Source: DAONFI01 sp035403485
GTDB taxonomy: Bacteria > Planctomycetota > Phycisphaerae > SM23-33
Reading direction: 5' to 3'
DNA: 63,367 bases
Assembly (NCBI GenBank): GCA_964536835.1
Contig: CAZIAZ010000009.1
Coordinates: forward strand, 1 to 63,367
Shown here: piece after piece, positions 16,431-25,420 of the stretch
How the letters are laid out: every line of letters begins with the position of its first letter
Position numbering within the stretch: position 1 is the stretch's first letter
Position numbers and translations under genes: made by a program
Notes under the pieces: generated by a model
Told to the model about the DNA's origin: nothing
Database searches by the model: none
What the model saw: the letters and a program-made list of their open reading frames with translations, nothing else

Positions 16431-17874
16431 GGCTCAAATCCGGCGTTTTCATAATAAGTTTGTCATACTGCCGCAGGATTGGCGTCACAACTTCATCCAG
16501 AAATTCGTCCACCTGCTGCGGTGCCCTGCCGACGAATGTAATCGGGTCAAGCAGCGAATCTATATCGATATCGGCACAGGCGGAATCAGCCTTGAGCCTA
16601 TCGATAAGATCGTTTGGTTTGCCGTACATTTTGACCTGTTTGCCGGCATCCATGGAATGTTTACGAATAACCTCGTGCAGCACTTGCCGGTCGCCGCCGG
16701 CTTTGACGCCGGCCATTATGATGTTCTCGGTAGCCATGAACGGCAGTTCCGCGCGGGTGTTGGTTTCGATTACAGCAGGATAAACGACAAGGCCGGCAGA
16801 GACGTTTTCCACTATCCGCAACGCCGAATCGCACGACAGGAACGCCTCAGCCATCGCCAGCCGTTTATTCGACGAATCGTCCAGCGTCCGCTCAAGCCAC
16901 TGTTCCGCAGCTGTATGCATCGGACTTACGGATATGTCCATCAAAAATCTGGCTAAGCCGGTTGCCCGCTCACATCGCATCGGATTGCGCTTGTAAGCCA
17001 TCGCCGATGAGCCGACCTGGTCTTTCCCGAACGGCTCTTCCACTTCCTTGCGATGTGCGAGCAGCCGAACGTCATTACAGAATTTATGTACGCTTACGCC
17101 AATGCCGGCTAACGTCTGGGCTATCACGGCATCAACCTTGCGAGAGTATGTTTGGCCGGTAACCGGCGCAATCTTGTCAAATCCCATACGGCCGGCAACC
17201 ATTCTGTCGAGTTTGCGTACCTTTTCATGGTCGCCGTCAAATAACGCAAGAAAACTCGCCTGCGTACCGGTCGTACCCTTCACGCCGCGAAACTCCAGAT
17301 TCGCCAGCCGATATTCAACCTCCCGCAAATCCCGCACGAAATCGTAACACCACAACGTCGCACGTTTGCCGACGGTTGTCATCTGGGCCGGCTGAAAATG
17401 CGTAAAACCCAACGTGGGCTGATTTTTCCATTTTTCCGCAAATTCCGCCAACGAGTCTATGACCGTCACCAGATGCGCAAGTATCAGTCGCAATGCCTCG
17501 CGCATCTGTATCATGTCGGTGTTGCAGTTGACGAACTGGCTGGTTGCGCCGAGGTGAATTATGCCCGCCGCCGCCGGCGCAACATCGCCAAAGGCATGAA
17601 TATGAGCCATCACGTCGTGCCGGAATTTCTTTTCATATTCGGCAGCGGCAGCGTAATCGATATTATCAATGTTGGCGGCCATCTGACTGAGCTGCTCGTC
17701 GGAAATGGCTAGGCCCAGTTCCTGCTGGCATTGCGCCAGGCACAGCCATAGCCGCCGCCACGTGGTAAATTTCATCCTGTCGGAAAAAATTTTACGCATC
17801 TCTTCACTGGCATAGCGGCTTTCGAGCGGACTCGCATACGTATCGTGCCTGTTCATATCATTCGTGTCGGTCAT
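16426..17874 (-). CDS. purB: Adenylosuccinate lyase
   Basis: Cleaves SAICAR to AICAR plus fumarate, and adenylosuccinate to AMP plus fumarate, in purine synthesis. The 482-residue protein has the fumarase/aspartase-superfamily signature GSSAMAYKRNP, the LGATSQFVNCNTD segment with the TS pair, and GFTHFQPAQMTTVGKRA with the catalytic His region. The length and the RHDVMAHIHAF segment resemble the longer, eukaryote-type PurB branch. I chose the ATG at 17872-17874 with AGGAA upstream, rather than a TTG seven codons earlier. It stands alone, with tandem repeats at its end and the RDD operon 56 bases upstream reading the same way. Confidence 0.96.
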   Translation of the reverse strand: MTDTNDMNRHDTYASPLESRYASEEMRKIFSDRMKFTTWRRLWLCLAQCQQELGLAISDEQLSQMAANIDNIDYAAAAEYEKKFRHDVMAHIHAFGDVAPAAAGIIHLGATSQFVNCNTDMIQMREALRLILAHLVTVIDSLAEFAEKWKNQPTLGFTHFQPAQMTTVGKRATLWCYDFVRDLREVEYRLANLEFRGVKGTTGTQASFLALFDGDHEKVRKLDRMVAGRMGFDKIAPVTGQTYSRKVDAVIAQTLAGIGVSVHKFCNDVRLLAHRKEVEEPFGKDQVGSSAMAYKRNPMRCERATGLARFLMDISVSPMHTAAEQWLERTLDDSSNKRLAMAEAFLSCDSALRIVENVSAGLVVYPAVIETNTRAELPFMATENIIMAGVKAGGDRQVLHEVIRKHSMDAGKQVKMYGKPNDLIDRLKADSACADIDIDSLLDPITFVGRAPQQVDEFLDEVVTPILRQYDKLIMKTPDLSL

Positions 17875-17929
17875 GATAAGATTCCTGAAATTCAATTTCT
17901 GACAAAATTAACGAAGGTTAAAAAATCAA

Positions 17930-19555
17930 TCAATTATCCTGCATTGGCGGTTGCGGCTGTTGCTGTTCAGCAGGCAGAGCGGCTTCGACGACAATGGTTC
18001 GGGCTACAAGGTCTCCGATACGCTGCCGATACCGCGTTACGAACATGACGATTACCAGCAGAATAAAATACCACACCATATCCGAAGCCGGCGAAATGCT
18101 GACCAACGCGACGATTTTAAAAATATTACGCAGAGCCGCTTCACGCAACGGCGGCTTTATGGCGTCATCTGTCACTACGCGCAAACCCATGATTCGCTTG
18201 CCGACCGTCCAGCCGCACATCATCTCCATAGCCGTCCCGTAAATGGCGAATATCACCACGAACGCCATGCCGAAATATAACAGCTCCGGGCAGGCTTCGA
18301 CAATCCGCTGCGGATCATCCTTGAGCATATCCATGATTTCATCGCGCGGTATGTTCCTGACGTTTATGATAAAATAATTCGCGGCAATGCCGATTGGAAT
18401 CTGCACTATCATCAGGTCGACGATAATCGCAACGACCCGCTTGAGCATGTTTGCCGGTTTAAGGCCAGGCGGAAGAACAAGCAAGCGGGGCGTCGTAACA
18501 TACGGCTTGAGCAGAAACATTACGACGAAACCGGCGGTTATGATGGCTATCATGAAATACTGCTGGACTTCTTCGACCCGCTGCATGCGGCTGCTTGCGC
18601 GAAGGAGGTCATCGACGGTCATTGTTTTGCCGGCACGCGCTTTTTCGTCAACCGTAAGAAAATCCCACTTCGTTCTGTCTTTCCAACATATACCAGCCAC
18701 CTGGCCGAGCGACGAAACAGTCATTTTCGTATCCGCATCCCACGCGAGAGCCTCCCTTGTCAGGGGATCGACTACCGGCATTAACGCACCGACCTTGCCT
18801 TCCGGCGATAGCTTCGCCATTCGCAGTTCCAGGTTAGCATTATTTACAACTTTCCGCGGGTAGACTAAAAAAATTGTGTCGTCAATCGAAAGAATGTCAT
18901 GCGGAGTTTCCTTGAACGGCGGAAATTTTTTCCAGTCCTCGAACGCCGACCATGTAACCAGAGACGCTCCTCTGGAAGAAAATAAAAGAACGTAAATTTT
19001 CCCGCCCGACTGCACCATTGAAGCTCTTGTCGCGCCAAGTTTCGTTTCCGTCAGACCTGTTCTGGCTGGAACGGGTTTGAATTCCAACCCGTAAGACGTG
19101 TAAAGACACCACCATTCGTCGGGTTTGACCTGAACACTGGCGGCAGCCAGTTCACGCGAGCAGTCAGGCCTGGCGACAAGAACCATAAGTTCATCCTGGC
19201 TGGCCGGGTCAGCCGGCGATTCACACATAGCCATAAATTTACCAGGCAGATTGCTCGTAGTCAGCAGAGTGCCATTTTCTCCGATAATAGCACATGAGCG
19301 TTCGTTATATATGACACGAAGCGTCCTGCCGACGGTTTGAATAGCAGCCAGTTTGCCTTTAATCTGTTGAAGCAGCGGCTCAAACGGCCGGCCTTCCGAA
19401 GTATGATAAATGTCAAACATGTCGGCGTTATCCAGCCGATACGCGCGCGCTATCCAGCGGCCGTCTTCATTGCCGGAAAACATTATCTCATCGGCTAACG
19501 CACAGGAGAGCGAAAGACACAGAACCGCAAATATAGCAAATCGTTTCAAAAACAC
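17930..19555 (-). CDS. RDD-domain membrane protein with extracytoplasmic N-terminal domain
   Basis: A 541-residue protein. A signal peptide (about residues 1-21) leads a strand-rich N-terminal domain of about 300 residues. One membrane helix follows near 345-360, then a C-terminal RDD domain with two to four helices. The RDD hallmarks are the Arg and Asp in KRVVAIIVDLMIVQIP, GWTVGKRIMGLRVV and RQRIGDLVARTIVV. Some RDD proteins act in ion transport, but most are unassigned. The N-terminal domain may form a propeller-like sensor (inference). The GTG start overlaps the TAG stop of the lipoprotein gene by one base behind GAAGGAG, so the two are translationally coupled. Confidence 0.85.
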   Translation of the reverse strand: MFLKRFAIFAVLCLSLSCALADEIMFSGNEDGRWIARAYRLDNADMFDIYHTSEGRPFEPLLQQIKGKLAAIQTVGRTLRVIYNERSCAIIGENGTLLTTSNLPGKFMAMCESPADPASQDELMVLVARPDCSRELAAASVQVKPDEWWCLYTSYGLEFKPVPARTGLTETKLGATRASMVQSGGKIYVLLFSSRGASLVTWSAFEDWKKFPPFKETPHDILSIDDTIFLVYPRKVVNNANLELRMAKLSPEGKVGALMPVVDPLTREALAWDADTKMTVSSLGQVAGICWKDRTKWDFLTVDEKARAGKTMTVDDLLRASSRMQRVEEVQQYFMIAIITAGFVVMFLLKPYVTTPRLLVLPPGLKPANMLKRVVAIIVDLMIVQIPIGIAANYFIINVRNIPRDEIMDMLKDDPQRIVEACPELLYFGMAFVVIFAIYGTAMEMMCGWTVGKRIMGLRVVTDDAIKPPLREAALRNIFKIVALVSISPASDMVWYFILLVIVMFVTRYRQRIGDLVARTIVVEAALPAEQQQPQPPMQDN

Positions 19556-20535
19556 TATTCGGTAACTCCTTCTGACGTCACGTTCGCATCCACGCGACGC
19601 GTTTTTGCACCCATGCCGGCAGGCAGACGATTATAAAATTCAAACACCGCCGGATCGACCTTATCTTCCGTTGTCATGTCGGACAGAAGCATATGCACAC
19701 ACTCGCCGCTCTGCCAGACAAGTTTTATATCGGTAGGCAACTTTGCGACAACCGGCTGATTCGGGTCGGCGTCTTCAAGTTTTACCGGCTGATAGTTATC
19801 CATGTATGCCGTCATGACATTCACACCGCGATTGTCGTACAGTTTGACCATAAAAACTTCCTGCGGCAGTATGGCAGTGGGCTGTGCCGGATCAATCTGC
19901 CAGCGGAAGAATGTTTCACGTTTCAGCAGCATGTGCCCGTCACAGCCTTTCGCCGTACGTTGACGTTCAATATATTCAAGCACCTGTGCAAAGGGCCATT
20001 CCTGGCGAACGTAATGTACGGCAAGGGGATTGTCGCCTTTCTGCGGCAGCGGTACTATGCCGACGATGCCCGGCAGTTGTACCGGATCGAGCGGCACATT
20101 TACGCCCTGTGCGCCTGCTAACGCCAGCCGGCCATACCAGCAACTGTCTATCGGTTTGTTCCACGAATAATAAACGCCGTCCGCCCTGCTTATGCCCAGG
20201 CGTGCCAGTTCATTACCGGCTTCGCGATATATCAGCACGAAATCCTGCGGGCCGAAGGGGTCTTTGTCGTTTTTCCGTATTATGAGAAGGCCATTCGGGT
20301 CAGCCTTCGGCGAAACTGAACCGTAATTGAACGGCACACCCTTGTATTTGCCGGATATCTGTATTCTGGTACGCGCCCACAACCGCGGCATGGCGGCAGC
20401 ATTGGCGTTGTAATCACTCACAAGGTCATTCATGGGCGTCAGCAGTTCCGTGCCGGGACACTTCGGCTGAGCACAGCCGCCCACCAGCATCAGTACCGCC
20501 GAACAAAGGCAAACTGAATATATCGCTATTTTCAT
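19555..20535 (-). CDS. Predicted lipoprotein, LolA/LolB-like fold possible
   Basis: A 326-residue protein with a type II signal peptide and lipobox LVGGC (Cys21). The mature part begins with a helix (LVSDYNANAAAMPRLWARTR) followed by alternating strands such as GLLIIRKNDKDPFGPQDFV. This helix-then-strand pattern recalls the half-barrel of LolA/LolB lipoprotein carriers, but I see no firm signature. It is the middle gene of a three-gene operon. Its ATG overlaps the end of the 178-residue gene by 4 bases (ATGA), and its stop overlaps the RDD gene's GTG. The tight coupling suggests the three products work together in the envelope. Confidence 0.75.
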   Translation of the reverse strand: MKIAIYSVCLCSAVLMLVGGCAQPKCPGTELLTPMNDLVSDYNANAAAMPRLWARTRIQISGKYKGVPFNYGSVSPKADPNGLLIIRKNDKDPFGPQDFVLIYREAGNELARLGISRADGVYYSWNKPIDSCWYGRLALAGAQGVNVPLDPVQLPGIVGIVPLPQKGDNPLAVHYVRQEWPFAQVLEYIERQRTAKGCDGHMLLKRETFFRWQIDPAQPTAILPQEVFMVKLYDNRGVNVMTAYMDNYQPVKLEDADPNQPVVAKLPTDIKLVWQSGECVHMLLSDMTTEDKVDPAVFEFYNRLPAGMGAKTRRVDANVTSEGVTE

Positions 20536-21068
20536 TCCTTTTCCTCGAAATCGTCCTGCATTATGTCGCCAAGCGAGGCGCTCACTTCGGCTATCTGGTC
20601 TTCGGTCATCCTGGTATCTATGACGTTGTAAATCTTATCACTGCCGCGAAGACGCATCTTCCAAATCTCCCTGCCGTCGTCAAGTTTCTCCATGCCTTCG
20701 TAACTGAGCATCCTTTTCCGCATGAGAATCAGCGTCAGGACGTATCGGAAATTCAGGCGGCTGGAATCATCCTGGCCTTCAAGCTGCTCGAAAAACGTCA
20801 ACAGCATGCCGTCGTCTATAAGCAGTTTTTTCTTTTCTTCCTTTTTTGGGACTGTCGTGCGCCAGACGCCCATAACGTCCGTATCATTCAGCGGGTCAGA
20901 CTCTGCAGCCATCGCCTCGTAACATTCGACATGATAATCCTCACGCCGAAGTTCCAGTTCATCGCCAGTCGCCCTGACGAGAGCCACTATCGGCGCCTCT
21001 TCCGCCAGCGGCTGTTCGCATTTGTGACAGAGGCCTTCACTTTTTGCAATTTTAAATTCTTTAGACAT
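20532..21068 (-). CDS. Zinc-ribbon-like conserved protein, unknown function
   Basis: A 178-residue soluble protein. The N-terminal part has a probable zinc site made of LCHKCEQPL and YHVECYEA (CxxC plus HxxC). A Lys-rich linker (PKKEEKKK) and a helical C-terminal domain with a very acidic tail follow. I do not recognise a named family. It is the first gene of the operon leading to the lipoprotein and RDD genes. The start region is duplicated: an almost identical ATG-containing 41-base unit sits directly upstream, so the start is the ATG at 21066-21068, nearest the long frame. The ribosome-binding site is weak (only A-rich bases upstream). Confidence 0.75.
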   Translation of the reverse strand: MSKEFKIAKSEGLCHKCEQPLAEEAPIVALVRATGDELELRREDYHVECYEAMAAESDPLNDTDVMGVWRTTVPKKEEKKKLLIDDGMLLTFFEQLEGQDDSSRLNFRYVLTLILMRKRMLSYEGMEKLDDGREIWKMRLRGSDKIYNVIDTRMTEDQIAEVSASLGDIMQDDFEEKE

Positions 21069-21130
21069 CTTTTTTAATCATCAAATTTACAATTTTAAAT
21101 TCTTTAGGCATTCTTTTTTAATCATCAAAT
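21047..21130 (-). repeat. Tandem duplication of a translation-start region
   Basis: Units 21047-21086 and 21090-21130 are about 95% identical. Each holds A-rich leader bases, an ATG and the first codons encoding M(S/P)KEFKI. On the minus strand the upstream ATG opens a 16-codon frame that stops right at the true start of the 178-residue gene. The duplication is recent or maintained, since only a few bases differ. Confidence 0.85.
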
Positions 21131-21187
21131 CCGAATTCAATACCGTAATCGCTTCATAAAATAACAGAAATCAGGAAACTCGTCACT

Positions 21188-21350
21188 AGAACCTATCCCA
21201 AAAACCTTGGCTGCCTGCAATCGGCTCTTTTGCAGCCTGGCGGCGTCAGAAAAACGGCAGAATATCCTTAAATATGCTGCCATTTTTCTTCCTTGCCAGC
21301 CCGCAAAATTGCTCGATTTCGGCGACGCCCATGTTTTGGGGATAGGTTCT
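21188..21350. repeat. Family B palindromic element, complete copy 2
   Basis: A 163-bp imperfect palindrome with terminal inverted repeats AGAACCTATCCC and GGGATAGGTTCT. The inverted repeat extends to TA outside: TAGAACC on the left and GGTTCTA on the right. The arms pair over most of their length. The centre contains GGCAGAATAT/ATATGCTGCC and, on the minus strand, the core AAGGAAGAAAAA...GTTTTTCTGACGCCGC (21240-21294) shared with families A and C. No coding frame. It sits 10 bases past the end of the cyclodeaminase gene. Confidence 0.88.
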
Positions 21351-21360
21351 AATAGACGCG

Positions 21361-21975
21361 TTAAAGCAGTTTGCCGGCCATTTCTTCTATTTCAGCGGCT
21401 ATCGCCGCCGCCCGCCGCCTGTCAGCCGCCGACGCATTTAAAATTTCGTCACGTTGCGGATTTTCCAGATTGCGTGCATTTATTCGTACATTCAGGTCAC
21501 ATAACCCAGCCGTAGCGGCAGCCAGAATCCCGCCTGCCACGAGGTCGCTTATCAGCCACGGATTACATTTATCCGCCAGTGATTTCAGGTCGTACAATAC
21601 GGCCAGGCATAATTTGGTCATTTCGCGCGGCACATCAATGGCGGCTGCAAGCGCCAGCTCGGAAGCCTGTTGTTTTTCGCGGCTTTCCGGCATTGCGCTG
21701 GCGTCGCAGTACATGCCGAAGGCAGCCATATCGTCAGCCACCAACGTCATGAACATATCGCGCGATTTTTTCAGCCGCTCAGCCAACACGACATAATATT
21801 CCTCATGCTCGGCGAATTTCTTTTTGCCAGCCGTAAAGTTCAATGCCATTTCACCCAGCGCCGTCCCCAGCGCGCCTACAACGCCTGCGACGCTTCCGCC
21901 GCCAGGAGTCGGCTGTTTAGCTGCCGTCGCCTCAACAAAATCCCTTACCGATTTTTTTAAAATGCAATCTGACAT
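21361..21975 (-). CDS. Formiminotransferase-cyclodeaminase family protein (FchA-like)
   Basis: Members of this family act on formimino- or methenyl-tetrahydrofolate and feed one-carbon units into the folate pool. The 204-residue protein has the signature KQPTPGGGSVAGVVGALG near the N-terminus and an all-helical body with KKFAEHEEYY and the later NPWLISDLVAGG segment, as in FTCD C-terminal domains and stand-alone FchA. I favour the ATG at 21973-21975 (MSDC...), where GAAGGA lies 11-12 nt upstream. The ATG four codons earlier has that site almost touching it. It reads in the same direction as the M16 peptidase gene with 37-49 bases between them, so cotranscription is likely. Confidence 0.85.
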   Translation of the reverse strand: MSDCILKKSVRDFVEATAAKQPTPGGGSVAGVVGALGTALGEMALNFTAGKKKFAEHEEYYVVLAERLKKSRDMFMTLVADDMAAFGMYCDASAMPESREKQQASELALAAAIDVPREMTKLCLAVLYDLKSLADKCNPWLISDLVAGGILAAATAGLCDLNVRINARNLENPQRDEILNASAADRRRAAAIAAEIEEMAGKLL

Positions 21976-22024
21976 CCAGCGTTCCATCCTTCAGAATTAT
22001 CCCTTACCATATTTGCCGTTCGAC

Positions 22025-24754
22025 TCATTTTTTTACTGCCGCCGGTTTTGGCGTAATTACAGTAACAACGTATCCGCCGGCAAGATATTTTTGAGCCGTA
22101 TCGCGTACCTGCTGCGGCGTTATGCTGCGGATTTTTTTCTCCAGCGTTTTGGGCCAATCCACACCCAGTCCGTACAGGACGTTCATCGCGGCGCCGGTAG
22201 CCAGCGAGCCTAACGACTGATTTTCCAGCAGTTCCGAGGTGATTATTTTATTGGCTGCCAGGTCGAGTTCCTGACGCGTAGGCGTATAGTCGGCGGCTTT
22301 TTGGAAATTGGCTTTGATGATGTCTATAACCTGCTGAGCCTTTTCCGGCTGAGTACCGGCATACGCCAGAAACGCCCCTGGCAGAAATCCGTTTTTCTGC
22401 GTCGCGTGTATGACGTACACCAACTGCCTGCCTCTGAGCTGGTCATGCAGCCAGCCGCACGGATATTTATAACCGCTGATAATCGTATCCAGCAACATAA
22501 GCGGCAGACGGTCTTCGACATTTTTAACAGTCGGGCCGTTTGCGGCGACGATTATGCCTGCCTGCTGAATCGGCACACTGTATACGTGCGTTTCGTCGCT
22601 GGCGGAAATTTCGCGTTTGACAGGCACGGCCGGCAGCGACGTACTGCCAGCCGGCATATCGCCGAAAAGTTTTCTGACTTTCGCGGCAGCATTTTTCGCG
22701 TCAAAGTCGCCGTAAATCGCCAAAACGCTCTCGCCGGCCAGAATATATTTCTTATGATAATCCTCCAGCATTTTACGCGTGGCGGATTTTATGACTTCTT
22801 CATAACCGCTGTTCGGCAGTGACCAGGGAGTAGCCGGCGCATAAAAATCGCCCCGATGCTTTTTCATCAGCAGTTGTACCCAATTTTCATCGCTGCGGCG
22901 AATATCGGCAATGAGCAGAGGCTTGACGGAATCCAGCTCCTTCTGCGGAAAAGTCGGACGAAGAACGACATCTGCGAAAATATCCAGCGCCTTGCCGAAT
23001 TTATCGCTCATCACTTCCGCCGAATAAAGATAGCTGTTATCGCCGGCTATCGCCGATATCGTTCCGCCGGCGGAATTGAAGAACGCGGCAATCTCGCTGC
23101 CGGTCATATCGCCTGCTCCGCGGGTGGACAATACGCTCATCATCAACCCCAAACCGTCGGTTTTTGCGGTCTCGTTCAATATGCCGCCGCGGCATGCAAA
23201 CGCCATCGCCACCAGCGGTACGTCGTGTGATTCGCACAGTACCACCCGCAAACCGTTGGGCAGGGTCACGATTTCGGCGGCAGATGAACCGCCGGCGGCA
23301 GCATCCGCCTTAGCGGCATTAAAAACCTTCCGAGGAACGATTCGGGTCACCACCATCCTGTTGAAGTTGAAATATTTTCTGGCAACCTGACGAACCTGGG
23401 CGGCGGTGACTTTCTGAATTCTGTCGGTATAATTTTTTGAAAAATTCATGTCGCCGGTAAGCAGCATATCGCAGCCGAGCGAGGAGGCTATGCTAAATAC
23501 ATCCTGTTGGGCATTTACGTAATCGGAAATTTTCTGCATTTTTGCACGGCGGAGTTCTTCGGCTGAAACTTTTGTTTTGGAAATGCGGCGAAGCTGGTCG
23601 ATTATCGCCTTTTCAGCCTTATCCTCCATGCCTGGCGTACAGCGGAACGCCACGGCAAATTCACCGCCGCCCCACGCCGGCGTATCGGACCACGTCTCTA
23701 CTGACGTCACAAATTTCTGGCGGAATTGAACATGCTCAACCAGACGGCTGGCTTTGCCGTTGGAAAGTATGTAACTCAGTACGTCGAGTGCGTATAAATC
23801 CCTGTCGGTAATCGGTACTGTCTGAAAGCCGATAATCTCGGCGACCTCCTGAAACTGTTCGTTCGGGCGGATAAAACGACGAACTGACGTAAGCGGCTCG
23901 ACCGGCGGCAGAACGGGAGCGGGCTGACGGCCAGCCTGGAAATCCCCGAATTTTTTAATCACATCAGCCACGGCTTTTGCGGGGTCGATATCACCCGCCA
24001 CCACAAAAACCATGTTTTGAGGCACATACATTCGGGCATGATATGCCAGAACGTCTTCGTACGACACCGCCGCCAGAGGCGCAAGATAACCGATAGTCGG
24101 CACGGCTGCGGGATGACGGCCATAAAAATCCGCTTCATGCGTGTAAAACAACACGCGGTCAGGGTCGTCAAGGCCCATTTCCAGTTCACGCTGGACTACG
24201 CCGTGTTCGCGTTCAAAATCCTTGCGGGTTATATTGGCGTCGGCGACCTGTGCGGCGATATAGTCAATGCATTGCGACATTCTGTCTGACGATGCCGAAA
24301 TATAGTAACACGTGTGATCTTTAGCCGTGTAGGCGTTATCCTGGCCGCCGATGGCATCGGAGAGTTTCGGTTTATCCGCAGAGGCGCCCTGTGCGCCGTC
24401 GTGATTCTCGGCACAGAGGTGCTCAAGCAGATGGCTCAGCCCGCAGCCGAGATATTTTCCTTCATAAATGCCGCCAGCTTTGACGCATGCACACACGCAG
24501 ACGACGGGAGCTTTTCGGACGGCTTTGGCGATTACGTACATGCCGTTGCTCAGCCGCACCGCCTGAATATCCGGCGACGTAACCAGATACTGTTCTGCGA
24601 CAACCTTAGGAGCAACCTGAGGCTGCGATGCGGCGACGTCCGCCGGTTTCGCCGCCGCTATCTGCGATGGCTGCCCGTCGTCGCAGCCTGCCATGAGCGT
24701 CGCGACCAAAAACGTCACAACAGCCGCCGTCTGTAGAATTGTTGCAAATTTCAT
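22025..24754 (-). CDS. M16 family metallopeptidase, lipoprotein, two-domain
   Basis: A 909-residue predicted zinc peptidase of the pitrilysin/PqqL type. The signal peptide ends in lipobox LMAGC (Cys24), so it is membrane-anchored, probably facing the periplasm. The first half carries the inverted zinc motif HLLEH (His108, Glu111, His112) with downstream Glu183 and Glu190 in EREHGVVQRE. The second half has the same fold (VTLPNGLRVVLCESHDVPLV and following) but no HxxEH, as is usual for the inactive half. The ATG overlaps the TGA of the response-regulator gene by one base, which couples the two. An M16 peptidase behind a response regulator is an unusual pairing. Confidence 0.92.
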   Translation of the reverse strand: MKFATILQTAAVVTFLVATLMAGCDDGQPSQIAAAKPADVAASQPQVAPKVVAEQYLVTSPDIQAVRLSNGMYVIAKAVRKAPVVCVCACVKAGGIYEGKYLGCGLSHLLEHLCAENHDGAQGASADKPKLSDAIGGQDNAYTAKDHTCYYISASSDRMSQCIDYIAAQVADANITRKDFEREHGVVQRELEMGLDDPDRVLFYTHEADFYGRHPAAVPTIGYLAPLAAVSYEDVLAYHARMYVPQNMVFVVAGDIDPAKAVADVIKKFGDFQAGRQPAPVLPPVEPLTSVRRFIRPNEQFQEVAEIIGFQTVPITDRDLYALDVLSYILSNGKASRLVEHVQFRQKFVTSVETWSDTPAWGGGEFAVAFRCTPGMEDKAEKAIIDQLRRISKTKVSAEELRRAKMQKISDYVNAQQDVFSIASSLGCDMLLTGDMNFSKNYTDRIQKVTAAQVRQVARKYFNFNRMVVTRIVPRKVFNAAKADAAAGGSSAAEIVTLPNGLRVVLCESHDVPLVAMAFACRGGILNETAKTDGLGLMMSVLSTRGAGDMTGSEIAAFFNSAGGTISAIAGDNSYLYSAEVMSDKFGKALDIFADVVLRPTFPQKELDSVKPLLIADIRRSDENWVQLLMKKHRGDFYAPATPWSLPNSGYEEVIKSATRKMLEDYHKKYILAGESVLAIYGDFDAKNAAAKVRKLFGDMPAGSTSLPAVPVKREISASDETHVYSVPIQQAGIIVAANGPTVKNVEDRLPLMLLDTIISGYKYPCGWLHDQLRGRQLVYVIHATQKNGFLPGAFLAYAGTQPEKAQQVIDIIKANFQKAADYTPTRQELDLAANKIITSELLENQSLGSLATGAAMNVLYGLGVDWPKTLEKKIRSITPQQVRDTAQKYLAGGYVVTVITPKPAAVKK

Positions 24755-25209
24755 CAGTTCACTTTTTCATCAAGATTGCTGAAATGAGCCAGCGTTCTAT
24801 CAAGTTCGTTTTTCAGATGCCGCACGCGGAGAAGGCTTTTTATGCGGGTGACGAGTTCCAGGCGATTTACGGGTTTGGTTATAAAATCATCCGTGCCGTT
24901 TTCCACCGCGCGTTCGATGTCGCCCAATTCGTTGAGCGCCGTTATCATGATAATTGGAATATCGCGCGTCTGGGGATTAGTTTTGAGTTTGCGGCACACT
25001 TCAAAGCCGCTCATCCTCGGCATCATGACGTCGAGCAAAATAATATCGGGCTGATTTTCGCCGAACGTTTTGTCGAGAGCCTCTATGCCGTCGGCTGCGG
25101 TATCCACCGTACAACCTTCCAAATCGTCCAGATATGCTATTATCAGTTCGCGGTTCTGTTCATTATCATCGACAACCAGTATCCTGCTGGCCGGCGTGGT
25201 TTGGGTCAT
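24754..25209 (-). CDS. Single-domain response regulator (CheY-like)
   Basis: A 151-residue receiver domain with acidic pair Asp14/Asp15 in LVVDDN, phospho-acceptor Asp60 in LLDVMMPRMSG, Thr90 and Lys112 in FITKPVN. A short charged helical tail follows and there is no output domain. It would receive phosphate from a histidine kinase and act through protein contacts. No cognate kinase is next to it, although an orphan soluble kinase lies at 50214. Its stop overlaps the start of the M16 peptidase gene by one base. GGAGA lies about 7 nt upstream of the start. Confidence 0.95.
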   Translation of the reverse strand: MTQTTPASRILVVDDNEQNRELIIAYLDDLEGCTVDTAADGIEALDKTFGENQPDIILLDVMMPRMSGFEVCRKLKTNPQTRDIPIIMITALNELGDIERAVENGTDDFITKPVNRLELVTRIKSLLRVRHLKNELDRTLAHFSNLDEKVN

Positions 25210-25420
25210 TGTCGGGTCTCCTGATTTATCTCTATGAATCCATGTTTCAAACGTTATACTGGTATCGTGTACCGTGAAGTAATAGAGTAGCTTTTTTTCG
25301 GTGAAATGGCAACAGTTTAGCGGATTTCTGACGTTTTAAGTTTTTGATGCCAGCCCGTTTGCGTTTTGGCGAAAAAATCGTCGCCATGTTTGAAAATTGA
25401 CAAAAACGAGGTGATTTTTG

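Noticed and set aside
21188..21350. Insertion sequence
   Set aside because: There is no transposase frame in or near the element. At 163 bp it can only be a non-autonomous or structural repeat.
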